Virus record (IMG/VR): IMGVR_UViG_3300026521_000196
Span: 1-36,868 of that record
Reading direction: 5' to 3' (one strand)
Source of the DNA: a virus
Length of the DNA: 36,868 bases
Shown here: piece by piece, positions 24,009 through 33,174 of the stretch
Layout: each line of letters opens with the position of its first letter
Position numbering within the stretch: position 1 is the first letter of the stretch
Translations under genes and position numbers: made by a program
Notes under the pieces: generated by a model
The model's input: only the letters and a program-made list of their open reading frames with translations
Databases searched by the model: none
What the model was told of the DNA's origin: nothing

Positions 24009-24284
24009 ATGGGTTACTCAAATGATGATTTAATAATTAAAATAACAAGATTAGAAGATTTTCAAAATAAATGTGAATTGGATATAGAAAGAATAAAAAT
24101 AAAAGTAGAAGAAGAGGTAAATGAATTGAAAACTATAAACTCTGAATTGAAAAGAAATCTTGATAAAATAAATGGAACATTAGTTAGAATTCAATATACA
24201 TTAATAGGTGGAGCAATAGTAGTAATATTATCTGACATTGGTGTAGTTGAATTTCTTAAAAAATTTTTAAAGTTAGCAATGTAA
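24009..24284 (+). CDS. Coiled coil plus C-terminal membrane helix, XhlA-like lysis-associated protein
   Basis: 91 aa. Start chosen at ATGGGTTAC, behind AAAAGGAATTAAT; an in-frame ATG at 23937 has no ribosome site and would overlap the lipoprotein. A soluble coiled coil (residues 8-60, ITRLEDFQNKCELDIERIKI and on) leads to one membrane helix, YTLIGGAIVVILSDIGVVEF, and a basic tail. XhlA-type hemolysin/lysis proteins have exactly this plan. An i-spanin would have the membrane helix at the other end, so I prefer the XhlA-like call. Confidence 0.65.
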   Translation: MGYSNDDLIIKITRLEDFQNKCELDIERIKIKVEEEVNELKTINSELKRNLDKINGTLVRIQYTLIGGAIVVILSDIGVVEFLKKFLKLAM

Positions 24285-24329
24285 ATGTTATGATAATATT
24301 GTATTTTTTAACTTTAAAATTATATAGAA

Positions 24330-24345
24330 TAGACACTATTAGAGA
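24330..24345 (+). promoter_or_regulatory. Candidate phage RNA polymerase promoter before the ejection protein genes
   Basis: TAGACACTATTAGAGA, identical over 16 bases to 5964-5979. It sits in the only long gap (97 bp) of this region, 37 bases before the start of the first internal virion gene. It runs into an 18-bp palindrome. Confidence 0.6.
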
Positions 24346-24360
24346 TTATTTTAATAATCT
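24343..24360 (+). repeat. 18-bp palindrome behind the candidate promoter
   Basis: AGATTATT-TT-AATAATCT. In RNA it would form an 8-bp stem at the very 5' end of a transcript starting near 24341. No T run follows, so not a terminator. Confidence 0.8.
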
Positions 24361-24381
24361 TTAATATAAAAAGGAGATAAT

Positions 24382-25086
24382 ATGTCTTATGATTCTTATG
24401 GAATGGTTATAGGAAGTGCTGTTGGTTCAATAAATAGTATCATGCAACAAAAAAGTATTAATGATGCTCTTGAAGCACAAGCAGAATATAATAATAAATT
24501 ATTAGAAATGAATGATAAACTATTAAGTTTTAATCAAAGTGCTAATCTTAATAGAGCAAATGAGGCTATTATTTCTTATTATAATGATATTGAAAAGCAA
24601 AAATTTGATTATAAACAAGAAGCAAATCAAAAAATAAGTGGTATGAATAATAGACAAATGTCTGGAATAACTGCTGGTAATACAAAAGAAAGAAAAGTTC
24701 AAACTGCTTATAGAGAAGTTGGAAAAAATGTTGGAAAAATAGAAGATAATGGAGAAAAAGCAATTGTTCAAATATTAGAACAATCAAGAGCTGATAATGA
24801 AAGACTTCAATCTGAAAAAATAAATCAATATAATCAAACTCTAATGAAGAACGCAAGTTTAAAAGGGCAACAAATTTCAGGTCTTAATGCTGCTTTAATG
24901 ACTGCTAATAGTTCAACTTCTATGGCTTATCAAGGTTATAATATTGGTAGTGGTATTGATAATTTAACTACTATAACTAATGAAACAAAACAGTATGATG
25001 GAAATTATACTAATGATACTGAATATAATTTATTAAGTGGAACAGCAGGAATTAAAAATTCATTATTAATAAATTATAATATATAA
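24382..25086 (+). CDS. Internal virion protein, T7 gp14 type
   Basis: 234 aa, start after AAAAAGGAGATAATATG, the strongest Shine-Dalgarno in the region. Starts with a Gly/Ser-rich hydrophobic segment (GMVIGSAVGSINSIMQQ), followed by long helices and a Gln/Asn/Ala-rich C-terminal half (GQQISGLNAALMTANSSTSM). gp14 of T7 (196 aa) has the same plan and forms the outer-membrane part of the ejection channel. First of three ejection genes in T7 order. Confidence 0.85.
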   Translation: MSYDSYGMVIGSAVGSINSIMQQKSINDALEAQAEYNNKLLEMNDKLLSFNQSANLNRANEAIISYYNDIEKQKFDYKQEANQKISGMNNRQMSGITAGNTKERKVQTAYREVGKNVGKIEDNGEKAIVQILEQSRADNERLQSEKINQYNQTLMKNASLKGQQISGLNAALMTANSSTSMAYQGYNIGSGIDNLTTITNETKQYDGNYTNDTEYNLLSGTAGIKNSLLINYNI

Positions 25087-25104
25087 AAAATTAAAGGATA
25101 AAAT

Positions 25105-27537
25105 ATGGCAGATGTAAATTATAAAGCAATAAACTCTCCAAAGAGTTTGACTTTAAATACTGACAAAATAGTTGAAACAAAACAACAAGCTCAATTATTT
25201 GATGGTATTATAAAAACTGAAAGTAATGCTGTTTCAATTGGAACAAATTTAGTTAATACTTTGACTAAACAAGAAGAAATAGAACTTAAAAAAAAACAAT
25301 ATGAAGCAAATTTAGTTGGTAAAAGAGATTATTTAGAATTTGAACAATCTTTAATTGGAAAAACTGCTACTGAAAAAGAATCTGCTATATTATCTAAATT
25401 TTCACAATTAGGAGCAGATGATGTTCCAGTTGAATATAGACAACCATTTGAAGCTAATTTACTTAAATTACACTCAAATGTAAAGAAAGAAAGAATAGTT
25501 GAAGATACTGAAACTGCTTCTACTATGTTATCTGAAAGAATTAAAACTGATTTTGATTTAGGAAAAGTTGATAATACTTTATTAGAAAATAGAGTATCTG
25601 AAATATCTGAAATTTTACCTGATATTGATAAATCACAAGTTGCTTTTGAAGGATTAAAATCAATAGCAAATCATTCAATAGAAGATATAGTTAATAAAAA
25701 TACTGATGTTAAAAGTTTTGATATAGAAGGATTTGTTAATAAAGATGGAAAAGATTATATAGAAAATAAAACTGTTAATATGAAAGTTCCAAAAAGTGTA
25801 TATGATTTTAATGAAAAATATAATGAAAATATTTCAAAATTAAATGAAATGTTAAATTCTAATAAATTTCTTAAAAGTAAAAATAAAAATACACAAAAAA
25901 GACTTAATTCACTTTTTAAAGGTTTAGAATCACAAAGAAAATCTGAAATAAGTAAAATAAAACAATTTAGTGAAGATTTTTTAAATGAAACTTCTGGATA
26001 TGGTCAAAAAGTTTTTAATTCATATCAAATAAATCCAGAAGAAATGAAAGAAGTTATTTCAAATACTTGTTATAGAAATGATGGTTCAATTGATAATGAT
26101 TGTTATGTTAAAAAAATGTCAGATTATAGTAAAAATTATACTGATAGACAAAATCAATTAGATTTAATGGAAAATTATTCTGATAATATACATATTGGAA
26201 ATATTCCTTCAAAAAAACAAGAATTCGCTTATAATTTTTATGAAAACAGAGCAAAAAAAGATATTGGTGAAATATTTTTAACTGGTAATACATCTAAAAT
26301 AACTAAATATGTTAATTCTGCTGGTTTAATTAAAGAACCATTAAAAGAAATAATTATGAATAATTTAAATTCTCCTGATTTAAATATGAGAAAAAAATCA
26401 ATTGAAACTTTTATGAATCTAAAAAATAGCACAGAAGGTAATAATATTTTAAGTAAAACATTAAAACCAGAAGAAAGATTTAAAATACAAGCTACAAGTG
26501 ATATTATTAATTTTTATAAAGGTTCAACAGAAGAAGAAATTATAAAACATCTTGATAATATAAATAATAAAACTATTAGTTTAAATAGTAGAGAAACAAA
26601 AAATCTTAAAGAAGAAATAAATATTCCAGAAGATATGACACCTTCTCAACAAAGTTTTTTTATTAAAGATTATATGATTGCTGTTGAAAATGGAACAGGT
26701 GAAGAATGGAAGAATAGATTTGAAGATTTTGAACTTAAAAATAAAAAAGAAATTGGTGATTATACATTTTTAACAAGAGATAACAATTTGGATTATAGTG
26801 TTACAGGTTTTAAAGATACTGAAAATATTGAAGATTTCAATAATTATATTGGAGAATATTTAAAAGATTATGAAAATATAAAAGGTGTTAAAATTTCAAA
26901 AGTAAAAGTTTTAGTTTCAAATGGAAAAAATCAAAAACTTCAACCTATTGATGAATATGGAAATCCTACTGGAAATCCAATTGATTTAAAAGATATAAGT
27001 TTTTCTTATAAAAATAATATAAAAAAAGAATCAATTGAAGAAGAAAAAAATAAAGATAACATGTTAAATGTTATTGGTAGAAATATTGAAGAAGATTTTC
27101 ATATAACTATGAATACTATTGGAAAAAAATATGAAGAATTTTCAAATAGTTTATCTGATTTAAAAACTAATATAGATGAATTTGAAAAAAGTAAATTAAT
27201 TAATGTTAAAAAAAATGAAGAAATAAAAACTATTAATAATACATTTATTAAAACTTTTTCATATGACAATAATACATTGAAAAAAACATTAAGTGGTATT
27301 AAAGATAATGAACTTATATATACAACTGACAAAGAAAAATATTTTAATATTGTTTTACATAAATTAAATGATAATAATTATATAAGAAAAAGAGCAATAG
27401 AAATACAAGAAGAAGAAAAAAAACATACTAATAATTATAATGATTTAGAATTTTGCACTAAACAAGCAATTGAAGAAACAAAAAATGTTCTAAATGTTTT
27501 AAAAAGTAACCTAAGATATAATGAAGGATTACAATAA
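25105..27537 (+). CDS. Internal virion protein, T7 gp15 type
   Basis: 810 aa (T7 gp15 has 747). Starts after AAAGGATAAAATATG. Soluble, mainly helical, with the tandem-helix pattern of gp15 (DVPVEYRQPFEANLLKLHSN; YSKNYTDRQNQLDLMENYSD) and no membrane segment. gp15 forms the periplasmic tube of the ejected channel. Placed by size, order and composition rather than by a diagnostic motif. One Cys pair (NTCYRNDGSIDNDCYVKK) is unusual for the family. Confidence 0.85.
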   Translation: MADVNYKAINSPKSLTLNTDKIVETKQQAQLFDGIIKTESNAVSIGTNLVNTLTKQEEIELKKKQYEANLVGKRDYLEFEQSLIGKTATEKESAILSKFSQLGADDVPVEYRQPFEANLLKLHSNVKKERIVEDTETASTMLSERIKTDFDLGKVDNTLLENRVSEISEILPDIDKSQVAFEGLKSIANHSIEDIVNKNTDVKSFDIEGFVNKDGKDYIENKTVNMKVPKSVYDFNEKYNENISKLNEMLNSNKFLKSKNKNTQKRLNSLFKGLESQRKSEISKIKQFSEDFLNETSGYGQKVFNSYQINPEEMKEVISNTCYRNDGSIDNDCYVKKMSDYSKNYTDRQNQLDLMENYSDNIHIGNIPSKKQEFAYNFYENRAKKDIGEIFLTGNTSKITKYVNSAGLIKEPLKEIIMNNLNSPDLNMRKKSIETFMNLKNSTEGNNILSKTLKPEERFKIQATSDIINFYKGSTEEEIIKHLDNINNKTISLNSRETKNLKEEINIPEDMTPSQQSFFIKDYMIAVENGTGEEWKNRFEDFELKNKKEIGDYTFLTRDNNLDYSVTGFKDTENIEDFNNYIGEYLKDYENIKGVKISKVKVLVSNGKNQKLQPIDEYGNPTGNPIDLKDISFSYKNNIKKESIEEEKNKDNMLNVIGRNIEEDFHITMNTIGKKYEEFSNSLSDLKTNIDEFEKSKLINVKKNEEIKTINNTFIKTFSYDNNTLKKTLSGIKDNELIYTTDKEKYFNIVLHKLNDNNYIRKRAIEIQEEEKKHTNNYNDLEFCTKQAIEETKNVLNVLKSNLRYNEGLQ

Positions 27538-27555
27538 ATATAAAAAGGAAAATAA

Positions 27556-30500
27556 ATGGATAATAAAGAATTAAAAGTTAATGGAGAAAGTTTATCTTCA
27601 ATTGAAAATAAAAATAGTGAAGAAAACATTATAACAATTGAAGAATTAAATAATAGTGATTTTTTTAATAAAGAAGATAATTTTATTCCAAACAATAATA
27701 ATTCTTTATCTTCTAATAATATTCCTAATATAAAAGAAAATAAATCTACTTTAAAAGAAATAAAAGATGTTGAAGAAACAAAACCTTATTATAAAAATAG
27801 ATATGATGAACAACCAAAAGGAAAAGTAACTTCTACTTGGGAAGATGCTTTTAATGTTGTTAATCCTTTTGCTATTGATTTTAATAATGTTAATATAGAA
27901 GTTTCTGATAATAATTATGATGACAATTTTGATAAAGAAAAATATTTTGAAGATAATCAAGTATCAGAAGATGAAAAATTATTAATATATAAAAATGCTC
28001 ATAATGAACAATATGCTGATAGTTTATTAAAAAGAAATAGAACTTATCAAGAAAGTTTAGATAGAATAGGTGCTGATGATAGTATAGCTAAATATGGAAA
28101 AATGTTAATAGCAGGAACTATTGACCCTACTATACTTGTTCCTTTTGGTGGAGCTGTATCAAAAGTAAATTCACTTGTTAAAGCAAATGAATTATTAACA
28201 AGAGTTGCTACTACTGGTTTAACTTATGGTTCAATTGGTGCTATTACTAATGTTGCTTCTGAAAGTTTATTTGATTTACAAAATCTTCCAACTGATTATA
28301 CAAGTGCTGCTACATTAGGATTTGTATTAGGTGGTGGATTACCAATGATTGGTGAAGCTGTTTCTTATAGTATGTTTTCTAATAAAATAGCTAAAAGTTT
28401 AAGAGAACCTTCTTTTGAAGAAAAGCATTTAGAACAAGATAATGAAATAATTCAACATCTTGATGAAAATGGAGAAGTTTCACATACTGAATTTGTTAAA
28501 AAAGATGATACTGAATATGTTGAATATGAAGATAAAAATGGTAAAATTAAAAAAAGAAAAAAAACAAAAGCAGAAAAAAGAAGTGAAGAAATTAATTCAC
28601 TTGATGATGGTAGTTTAAAATCTTCAAGATTTATACCACAAGTTTTAAATTCTTTATCTAATAAATTACATGAAGTTAAAGATAAAACTACTCAATATTA
28701 TATTAGAAAAGCTGTTGCTCCTACTGTTTCAGCAAAAGATAGTAATGGAAACTATATTGTTAAACAAGAAAGTGTTGAAGATTTAAAAACTTTTTATAGA
28801 GGTTTTGAGCAAAAATATCATTATAGAAATGCTGTTTCTTATAATAATGCTGTTAAAGATGGTTATTTTAATGGAACAAAAGAAGAATGGGATACTGGTG
28901 TTAAATTAGAAAGAGATAGATTAGAAAGTTTAAGACAAAAAGATATACAAGAAGAATTAAATACTTTTAAAAACTCTTTAGAAGAAGAAAATACTATTAA
29001 TAAAGAAGAAATATATAACAATGAATTACAAAGTTATGCTGAAAATGTTTCTAAAAAGAAAAATATACCATTAGAAAAAGCTTTAAAAGATAAAAGTATT
29101 ATTAAAAAAGCAAAAACTAATACTGAAAATAAAGTAAAAAAACTTGAAGAAAAACTTAATAAAGAACATGATAAAAAAATTTCTGAATTTCGTAAAGAAT
29201 TAGAAAAGAAATATACTTACAAAGACTATTTAACAAGAGATAATACTTATTATAATGGTATAATAGAAGCAAATAACTTTTTTGAAAAGTATAGAAAAGA
29301 AGGAATGAAGTATAAAGAAGATTTCAAAGATATAGATGGAAATGGTTTATATAATCCAAGACAATATGATTGGAGAAAGATAGAAGACATAGATGAATTT
29401 ACTTTAAAGAATATATTTAAGAAAGCAATGGAAGAATATAAATCAAAAGAAAACTTAGAATTAATTAAAAATCCAAAAGAGTTTGATAAAGTTCTTGATG
29501 AAATAGTTCAAGAGTTTAAAAAGAATGCTAATAAAAAAGAGTTACAAGAATTTATGGAATTATCTGGAAGACAAATAGATGGGTTACAAAATATTAACCA
29601 TTTCTTAAAATCAAGAAAATATGGTTTTGATAACTATGCTTTAAAAGATATTTTAGATAATGATATGAATACTATAATTCAGAAATATAATTTTAGAATG
29701 GCTCCTGATTTAGCTTTATCAAAACAATATGGAACTTCTAATATTAAAACTATTAAAAATAATTTAGTTAAAGATTTAGAAAATAATTCTAATTTTGATA
29801 AAAAAGAAATAGTTAAAATATCAGAAGATTTTGAAAAGGTACTTGAAAACTTAACAGGTGTTACTTCAATGAAAGCTAATTTAAAAAATCCAAATGCTAT
29901 GAGAATAGTAAGATATGCTGGTATGTTTAATACATTAACATTAGGTGGTAAGTTTGGTTTAAATACTGTTAATGAAATAGTTAATGGTTTAGTTGCTACT
30001 CAAAGTAAAGAATTACTTTATAAAAACTTTGGAAAACAATTAAAAGATACTGTTAATATAATGAATGGTAAAGAAGCTGATAGTTTAAATACTGAATTAG
30101 TTGAAATTATAGGTATGTCTCCTGAGTTAGTTGATAGTCATGTTTCTATGAAAATACAAGATAATGATTCTGTATTTAGTTCAAGTAAAATTGAAAAAGT
30201 TGCTAATAAATTAGTAAATAGATTAATGACTTATAATGGTATGAAAGTTATATCTGGATATTTTCAAGGTATAGTTGCTGGAAATGCTTTACAAGATATA
30301 AGAAAGTTTGCTAAAATATTAAATGAAGGAAAAACTTTATCTGATAAACAAAAACTTTTAATGTCAAGATGGGGTTTAGAAGAACAAGATATTTTAAATT
30401 TAAATAAAACAATTAATAATAATGCTAAGTTTAAAGAAAATGGAACTATTGAAAAATTAAATCTTCATAAATGGGAAAACTCTGATGAGTATTTAAAAAT

Positions 30501-31119
30501 GTCAATTGCTATAAAAAGAGCAGTTGAAAGTGGTATAATGAGAGGTGATAGTATTCACTTACCACAATGGATGCTTGAAGGAAGTCCTATGGTTAGATTA
30601 GCTTTTGAATTTTTAAGATTTCCAATAATTGCTACTCAAACTTTATTAAGAAGAGGTATGCAAGAAGATATGGCAGGTTTTGTTGCTTCAGCAATTGGTG
30701 CTTCACTTGTATTTGTAGGAAGTAACTACTTAGTAGAACAAGCAGAAGTTTCAATTGGTGTTGTTGATAAACATAAAACAAAATATAATATATTTGAAGA
30801 TGAAGAACAATTTAAGAAAGCTTTTTTAAAATCATTAAACTATGTTGGTTCATTAGGTGCTACTACATTAGCATATGATAAAGTTATGATAATGTTAGGT
30901 TATGGTTCTTTTGGTAGAGAATATGCTGATGATATTTCAAGTTTATTTGGTGTATCTGCTTCAAGATTAGAACAATTTAAAGTTCTATTCCATAATTTAT
31001 TAGAAGGTAAATATGACAGCGAACAAACTTGGTATGTATTAAAATCACTTACACCTTTTTTATCACTTCCAGTTATAAGTGAAGGTGCTAACTTATTAAT
31101 AAAAAAATATGGAGAATAA
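27556..31119 (+). CDS. Internal virion protein, T7 gp16 type, no visible transglycosylase domain
   Basis: 1187 aa (T7 gp16 is 1318). Starts with a disordered polar region of about 90 residues. A hydrophobic Gly/Ala stretch (GKMLIAGTIDPTILVPFGGA onward, about 175-275) and a second membrane-like block near residues 1030-1110 (MAGFVASAIGASLVFVGSNY) fit the inner-membrane channel. T7 gp16 carries a lytic transglycosylase at its N-terminus; no E-S/GLMQ/AYN-type motifs are found here. A lysine/glutamate coiled coil fills about 450-560. Confidence 0.87.
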   Translation: MDNKELKVNGESLSSIENKNSEENIITIEELNNSDFFNKEDNFIPNNNNSLSSNNIPNIKENKSTLKEIKDVEETKPYYKNRYDEQPKGKVTSTWEDAFNVVNPFAIDFNNVNIEVSDNNYDDNFDKEKYFEDNQVSEDEKLLIYKNAHNEQYADSLLKRNRTYQESLDRIGADDSIAKYGKMLIAGTIDPTILVPFGGAVSKVNSLVKANELLTRVATTGLTYGSIGAITNVASESLFDLQNLPTDYTSAATLGFVLGGGLPMIGEAVSYSMFSNKIAKSLREPSFEEKHLEQDNEIIQHLDENGEVSHTEFVKKDDTEYVEYEDKNGKIKKRKKTKAEKRSEEINSLDDGSLKSSRFIPQVLNSLSNKLHEVKDKTTQYYIRKAVAPTVSAKDSNGNYIVKQESVEDLKTFYRGFEQKYHYRNAVSYNNAVKDGYFNGTKEEWDTGVKLERDRLESLRQKDIQEELNTFKNSLEEENTINKEEIYNNELQSYAENVSKKKNIPLEKALKDKSIIKKAKTNTENKVKKLEEKLNKEHDKKISEFRKELEKKYTYKDYLTRDNTYYNGIIEANNFFEKYRKEGMKYKEDFKDIDGNGLYNPRQYDWRKIEDIDEFTLKNIFKKAMEEYKSKENLELIKNPKEFDKVLDEIVQEFKKNANKKELQEFMELSGRQIDGLQNINHFLKSRKYGFDNYALKDILDNDMNTIIQKYNFRMAPDLALSKQYGTSNIKTIKNNLVKDLENNSNFDKKEIVKISEDFEKVLENLTGVTSMKANLKNPNAMRIVRYAGMFNTLTLGGKFGLNTVNEIVNGLVATQSKELLYKNFGKQLKDTVNIMNGKEADSLNTELVEIIGMSPELVDSHVSMKIQDNDSVFSSSKIEKVANKLVNRLMTYNGMKVISGYFQGIVAGNALQDIRKFAKILNEGKTLSDKQKLLMSRWGLEEQDILNLNKTINNNAKFKENGTIEKLNLHKWENSDEYLKMSIAIKRAVESGIMRGDSIHLPQWMLEGSPMVRLAFEFLRFPIIATQTLLRRGMQEDMAGFVASAIGASLVFVGSNYLVEQAEVSIGVVDKHKTKYNIFEDEEQFKKAFLKSLNYVGSLGATTLAYDKVMIMLGYGSFGREYADDISSLFGVSASRLEQFKVLFHNLLEGKYDSEQTWYVLKSLTPFLSLPVISEGANLLIKKYGE

Positions 31120-31120
31120 T

Positions 31121-31345
31121 ATGGCAAAAGCAAGTAAAAAAACAATTGAAGATTTACATGGTAAATTAGCTGAGTATTATTTAGATGTTTTAGAAGATGA
31201 TATGGAATTATCTTCTGGAACTCTTAATGCAATTAATGCTTTTTTAAAACAAAACAATGTTGTAGCAGAAGAGATTGAAGAATCTCCATTTATGAATATT
31301 CATAATAGACTACAAAGTTTAATAGAACAAGAAAATGGAGAATAA
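31121..31345 (+). CDS. terS: Small terminase subunit, T7 gp18 type
   Basis: 74 aa. Start at 31121 (MAKASKKTIEDLHGKLAEYY), with GGAG from the end of the preceding gene as ribosome site; an ATG four codons earlier lies inside the gp16-type gene. LSSGTLNAINAFLKQNNV is the typical terminase small subunit element (T7 RSPQLYNAINKLLDRHKF). Shorter than T7 gp18 (89 aa). It recognises concatemer DNA for packaging with the large subunit at 33175, from which two virion genes separate it. Confidence 0.8.
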   Translation: MAKASKKTIEDLHGKLAEYYLDVLEDDMELSSGTLNAINAFLKQNNVVAEEIEESPFMNIHNRLQSLIEQENGE

Positions 31346-31348
31346 CAA

Positions 31349-31933
31349 ATGGCAAGACAAGAATTAATAAATGGTATGAAAGGTTATGATTTTAGAACTT
31401 CTATAAATGAAAATTTTATAGAATTATATAATCAAACAACTTCTGTATCAATAAAAACATTATATGAAAGCAATTCTGATACAAATGTTTTCAATGATAT
31501 AAGTAAAAATAAAGTTGATTTAATATCAGTGACTTCTGAAATTGATTTAGATAACATTAAAACATTTGATAATGCTGATTATCTTGAAACAATAAACCAA
31601 GAACTTTCAAAAACAAGTGAAGTTACTTTTAAAAAAATAAATATAACTGATGGTTTAGATTTAAAAGAAAATGTTGTTAAAGTAAATTCAAATACAATAA
31701 TTTCAGATGAAACTGTGTTATTATGTGATACTTCTTCAAATTCTATCACTATAACTTTGCCTGATGCTATTTCAGGTGAAAAATATTATGTTAAAAAACT
31801 TAATGATAATGGTGATGTTGATATAATTGCTAATGATAGTGCTTTAATTGAAGACCAAAGCACTTTAACTTTAACTGCTAAATATGCTTCTGTTACTCTT
31901 GTTTGTGATGGAACTAACTGGTATGTTATATAA
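31349..31933 (+). CDS. Virion or tail-fibre-like structural protein
   Basis: 194 aa. N-terminal helix (MARQELINGMKGYDFRTSIN), then a beta-rich C-terminal domain of about 75 residues, SNTIISDETVLLCDTSSNSI onward to DGTNWYVI, a small sandwich that recurs at the ends of phage tail fibres and adhesin-like virion proteins. Lies between the terminase subunits, where T7 has lysis gene 18.5 and 18.7, so the order is altered. Confidence 0.75.
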   Translation: MARQELINGMKGYDFRTSINENFIELYNQTTSVSIKTLYESNSDTNVFNDISKNKVDLISVTSEIDLDNIKTFDNADYLETINQELSKTSEVTFKKINITDGLDLKENVVKVNSNTIISDETVLLCDTSSNSITITLPDAISGEKYYVKKLNDNGDVDIIANDSALIEDQSTLTLTAKYASVTLVCDGTNWYVI

Positions 31934-31954
31934 AATAAAAATTAAAGGAAAAAT

Positions 31955-33151
31955 ATGAGTTACCAACCAAATAATACTTATAGAAAAAATGATACATCTT
32001 TTGATGCTTGGGGAAGACCAAAGACTTATACTGATAAGTCTTTATTTCATGGTATGTTTTCTTATGACATACCAGATAGTTTATGGCATATTAAAGAAAA
32101 TAGTTCATTATTACTTAATAATGATTTATCAAATAAAGTTACTTCTGATATTGGAAAATTATCAATAGTTTCTGGTGATTCTAATGGAGATAGTGCCCAA
32201 CTTATATCTAAAAGACATCCAAAATATCAACCAAATAGAGGACATTTGTTTTCAACAGCATTAGGATTACCTTATCCTACTTCTGCTGGTGTTAGAGAAT
32301 TTGGTCTTTTTAACGAAGATAATGGAGTTTTTTTTAGATTAAAATCTGATGGAAATTTATATGCTGTTATAAGAAGTGATGGAACAGAAACAAGAGAAGA
32401 AAAAATAACAATACCTTTTAATATTGATTTATCAAAAGGAAATATATATGATATTCAATTTCAATGGAGAGGTGTTGGAAATTATAAATTTTTCATTGGA
32501 AATCCTGAAAATGGAGAAGTTACACAAGTTCATGAAGTTGTATTTTTAAATACTTTAAGTGAAAGTTTATCAATATCTAATCCAGCTATGCCAGTTCAAT
32601 TTAGAGCTGTTAATCTTGGAGATAATGTTAAAATATGGGCTGGATGTGTTGATGTTACATCAGAAGGTGGAACTTCTGAAAACTTAGTGTATAATTCAAT
32701 AGCAGGTGGTGGTATAGGTGGTTATGCTGTTCCTTCTTCTGATGAAGAGCCTGTTTTTGCTGTAAAAGTTAATAATACTTTTAATGGTAAAATAAATACA
32801 AGGGATATATCTTTATCAAGAATAATAACTTCTTGCAATGATGAAAGTATTATATCTATTTATGTAACAAAAGACCCTGCTACTCTTGATGGAACTACTT
32901 GGACTAATTATGGTTCTTCTGATAATATACAATTTTCAGAAGGTGGAGATATATCTTTTGATGATACTAATACTAATACTAAAAGAGTATTATTAACAAG
33001 AGTTGAACAAGATTTTAAAAATGAACTTAAAAATCCACTTGGACAATATGGTTTATTTTATTTAACTGCTGGTGATTATATTTTAATTACTATAAAAACT
33101 GCTTCTGGTAAGAAAGTATGGACTACTTTTGAATTTGGTGAAGAATTATAA
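31955..33151 (+). CDS. Virion structural protein of a marine-podovirus-like type
   Basis: 398 aa, mostly beta. Distinct pieces: SLFHGMFSYDIPDSLWHIKE, KRHPKYQPNRGHLFSTALGL, GLFNEDNGVFFRLKSDGNLY and NIYDIQFQWRGVGNYKFFIG, which together resemble a laminin-G/concanavalin-like fold seen in phage virion proteins from aquatic samples. Probably exposed and carbohydrate-binding. No catalytic residues recognised. Confidence 0.75.
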   Translation: MSYQPNNTYRKNDTSFDAWGRPKTYTDKSLFHGMFSYDIPDSLWHIKENSSLLLNNDLSNKVTSDIGKLSIVSGDSNGDSAQLISKRHPKYQPNRGHLFSTALGLPYPTSAGVREFGLFNEDNGVFFRLKSDGNLYAVIRSDGTETREEKITIPFNIDLSKGNIYDIQFQWRGVGNYKFFIGNPENGEVTQVHEVVFLNTLSESLSISNPAMPVQFRAVNLGDNVKIWAGCVDVTSEGGTSENLVYNSIAGGGIGGYAVPSSDEEPVFAVKVNNTFNGKINTRDISLSRIITSCNDESIISIYVTKDPATLDGTTWTNYGSSDNIQFSEGGDISFDDTNTNTKRVLLTRVEQDFKNELKNPLGQYGLFYLTAGDYILITIKTASGKKVWTTFEFGEEL

Positions 33152-33174
33152 AATAAAAAATAAAAAGGACTAAT

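Noticed and set aside
27556-28150. Lytic transglycosylase domain at the start of the gp16-type protein
   Set aside because: The first 200 residues are polar and disordered, with none of the SLT catalytic Glu or GLMQ-like motifs.
29168-29190. Further copy of the 23-bp motif inside the gp16-type gene
   Set aside because: Only 19 of 23 and inside Lys-rich codons; expected by chance in this base composition.
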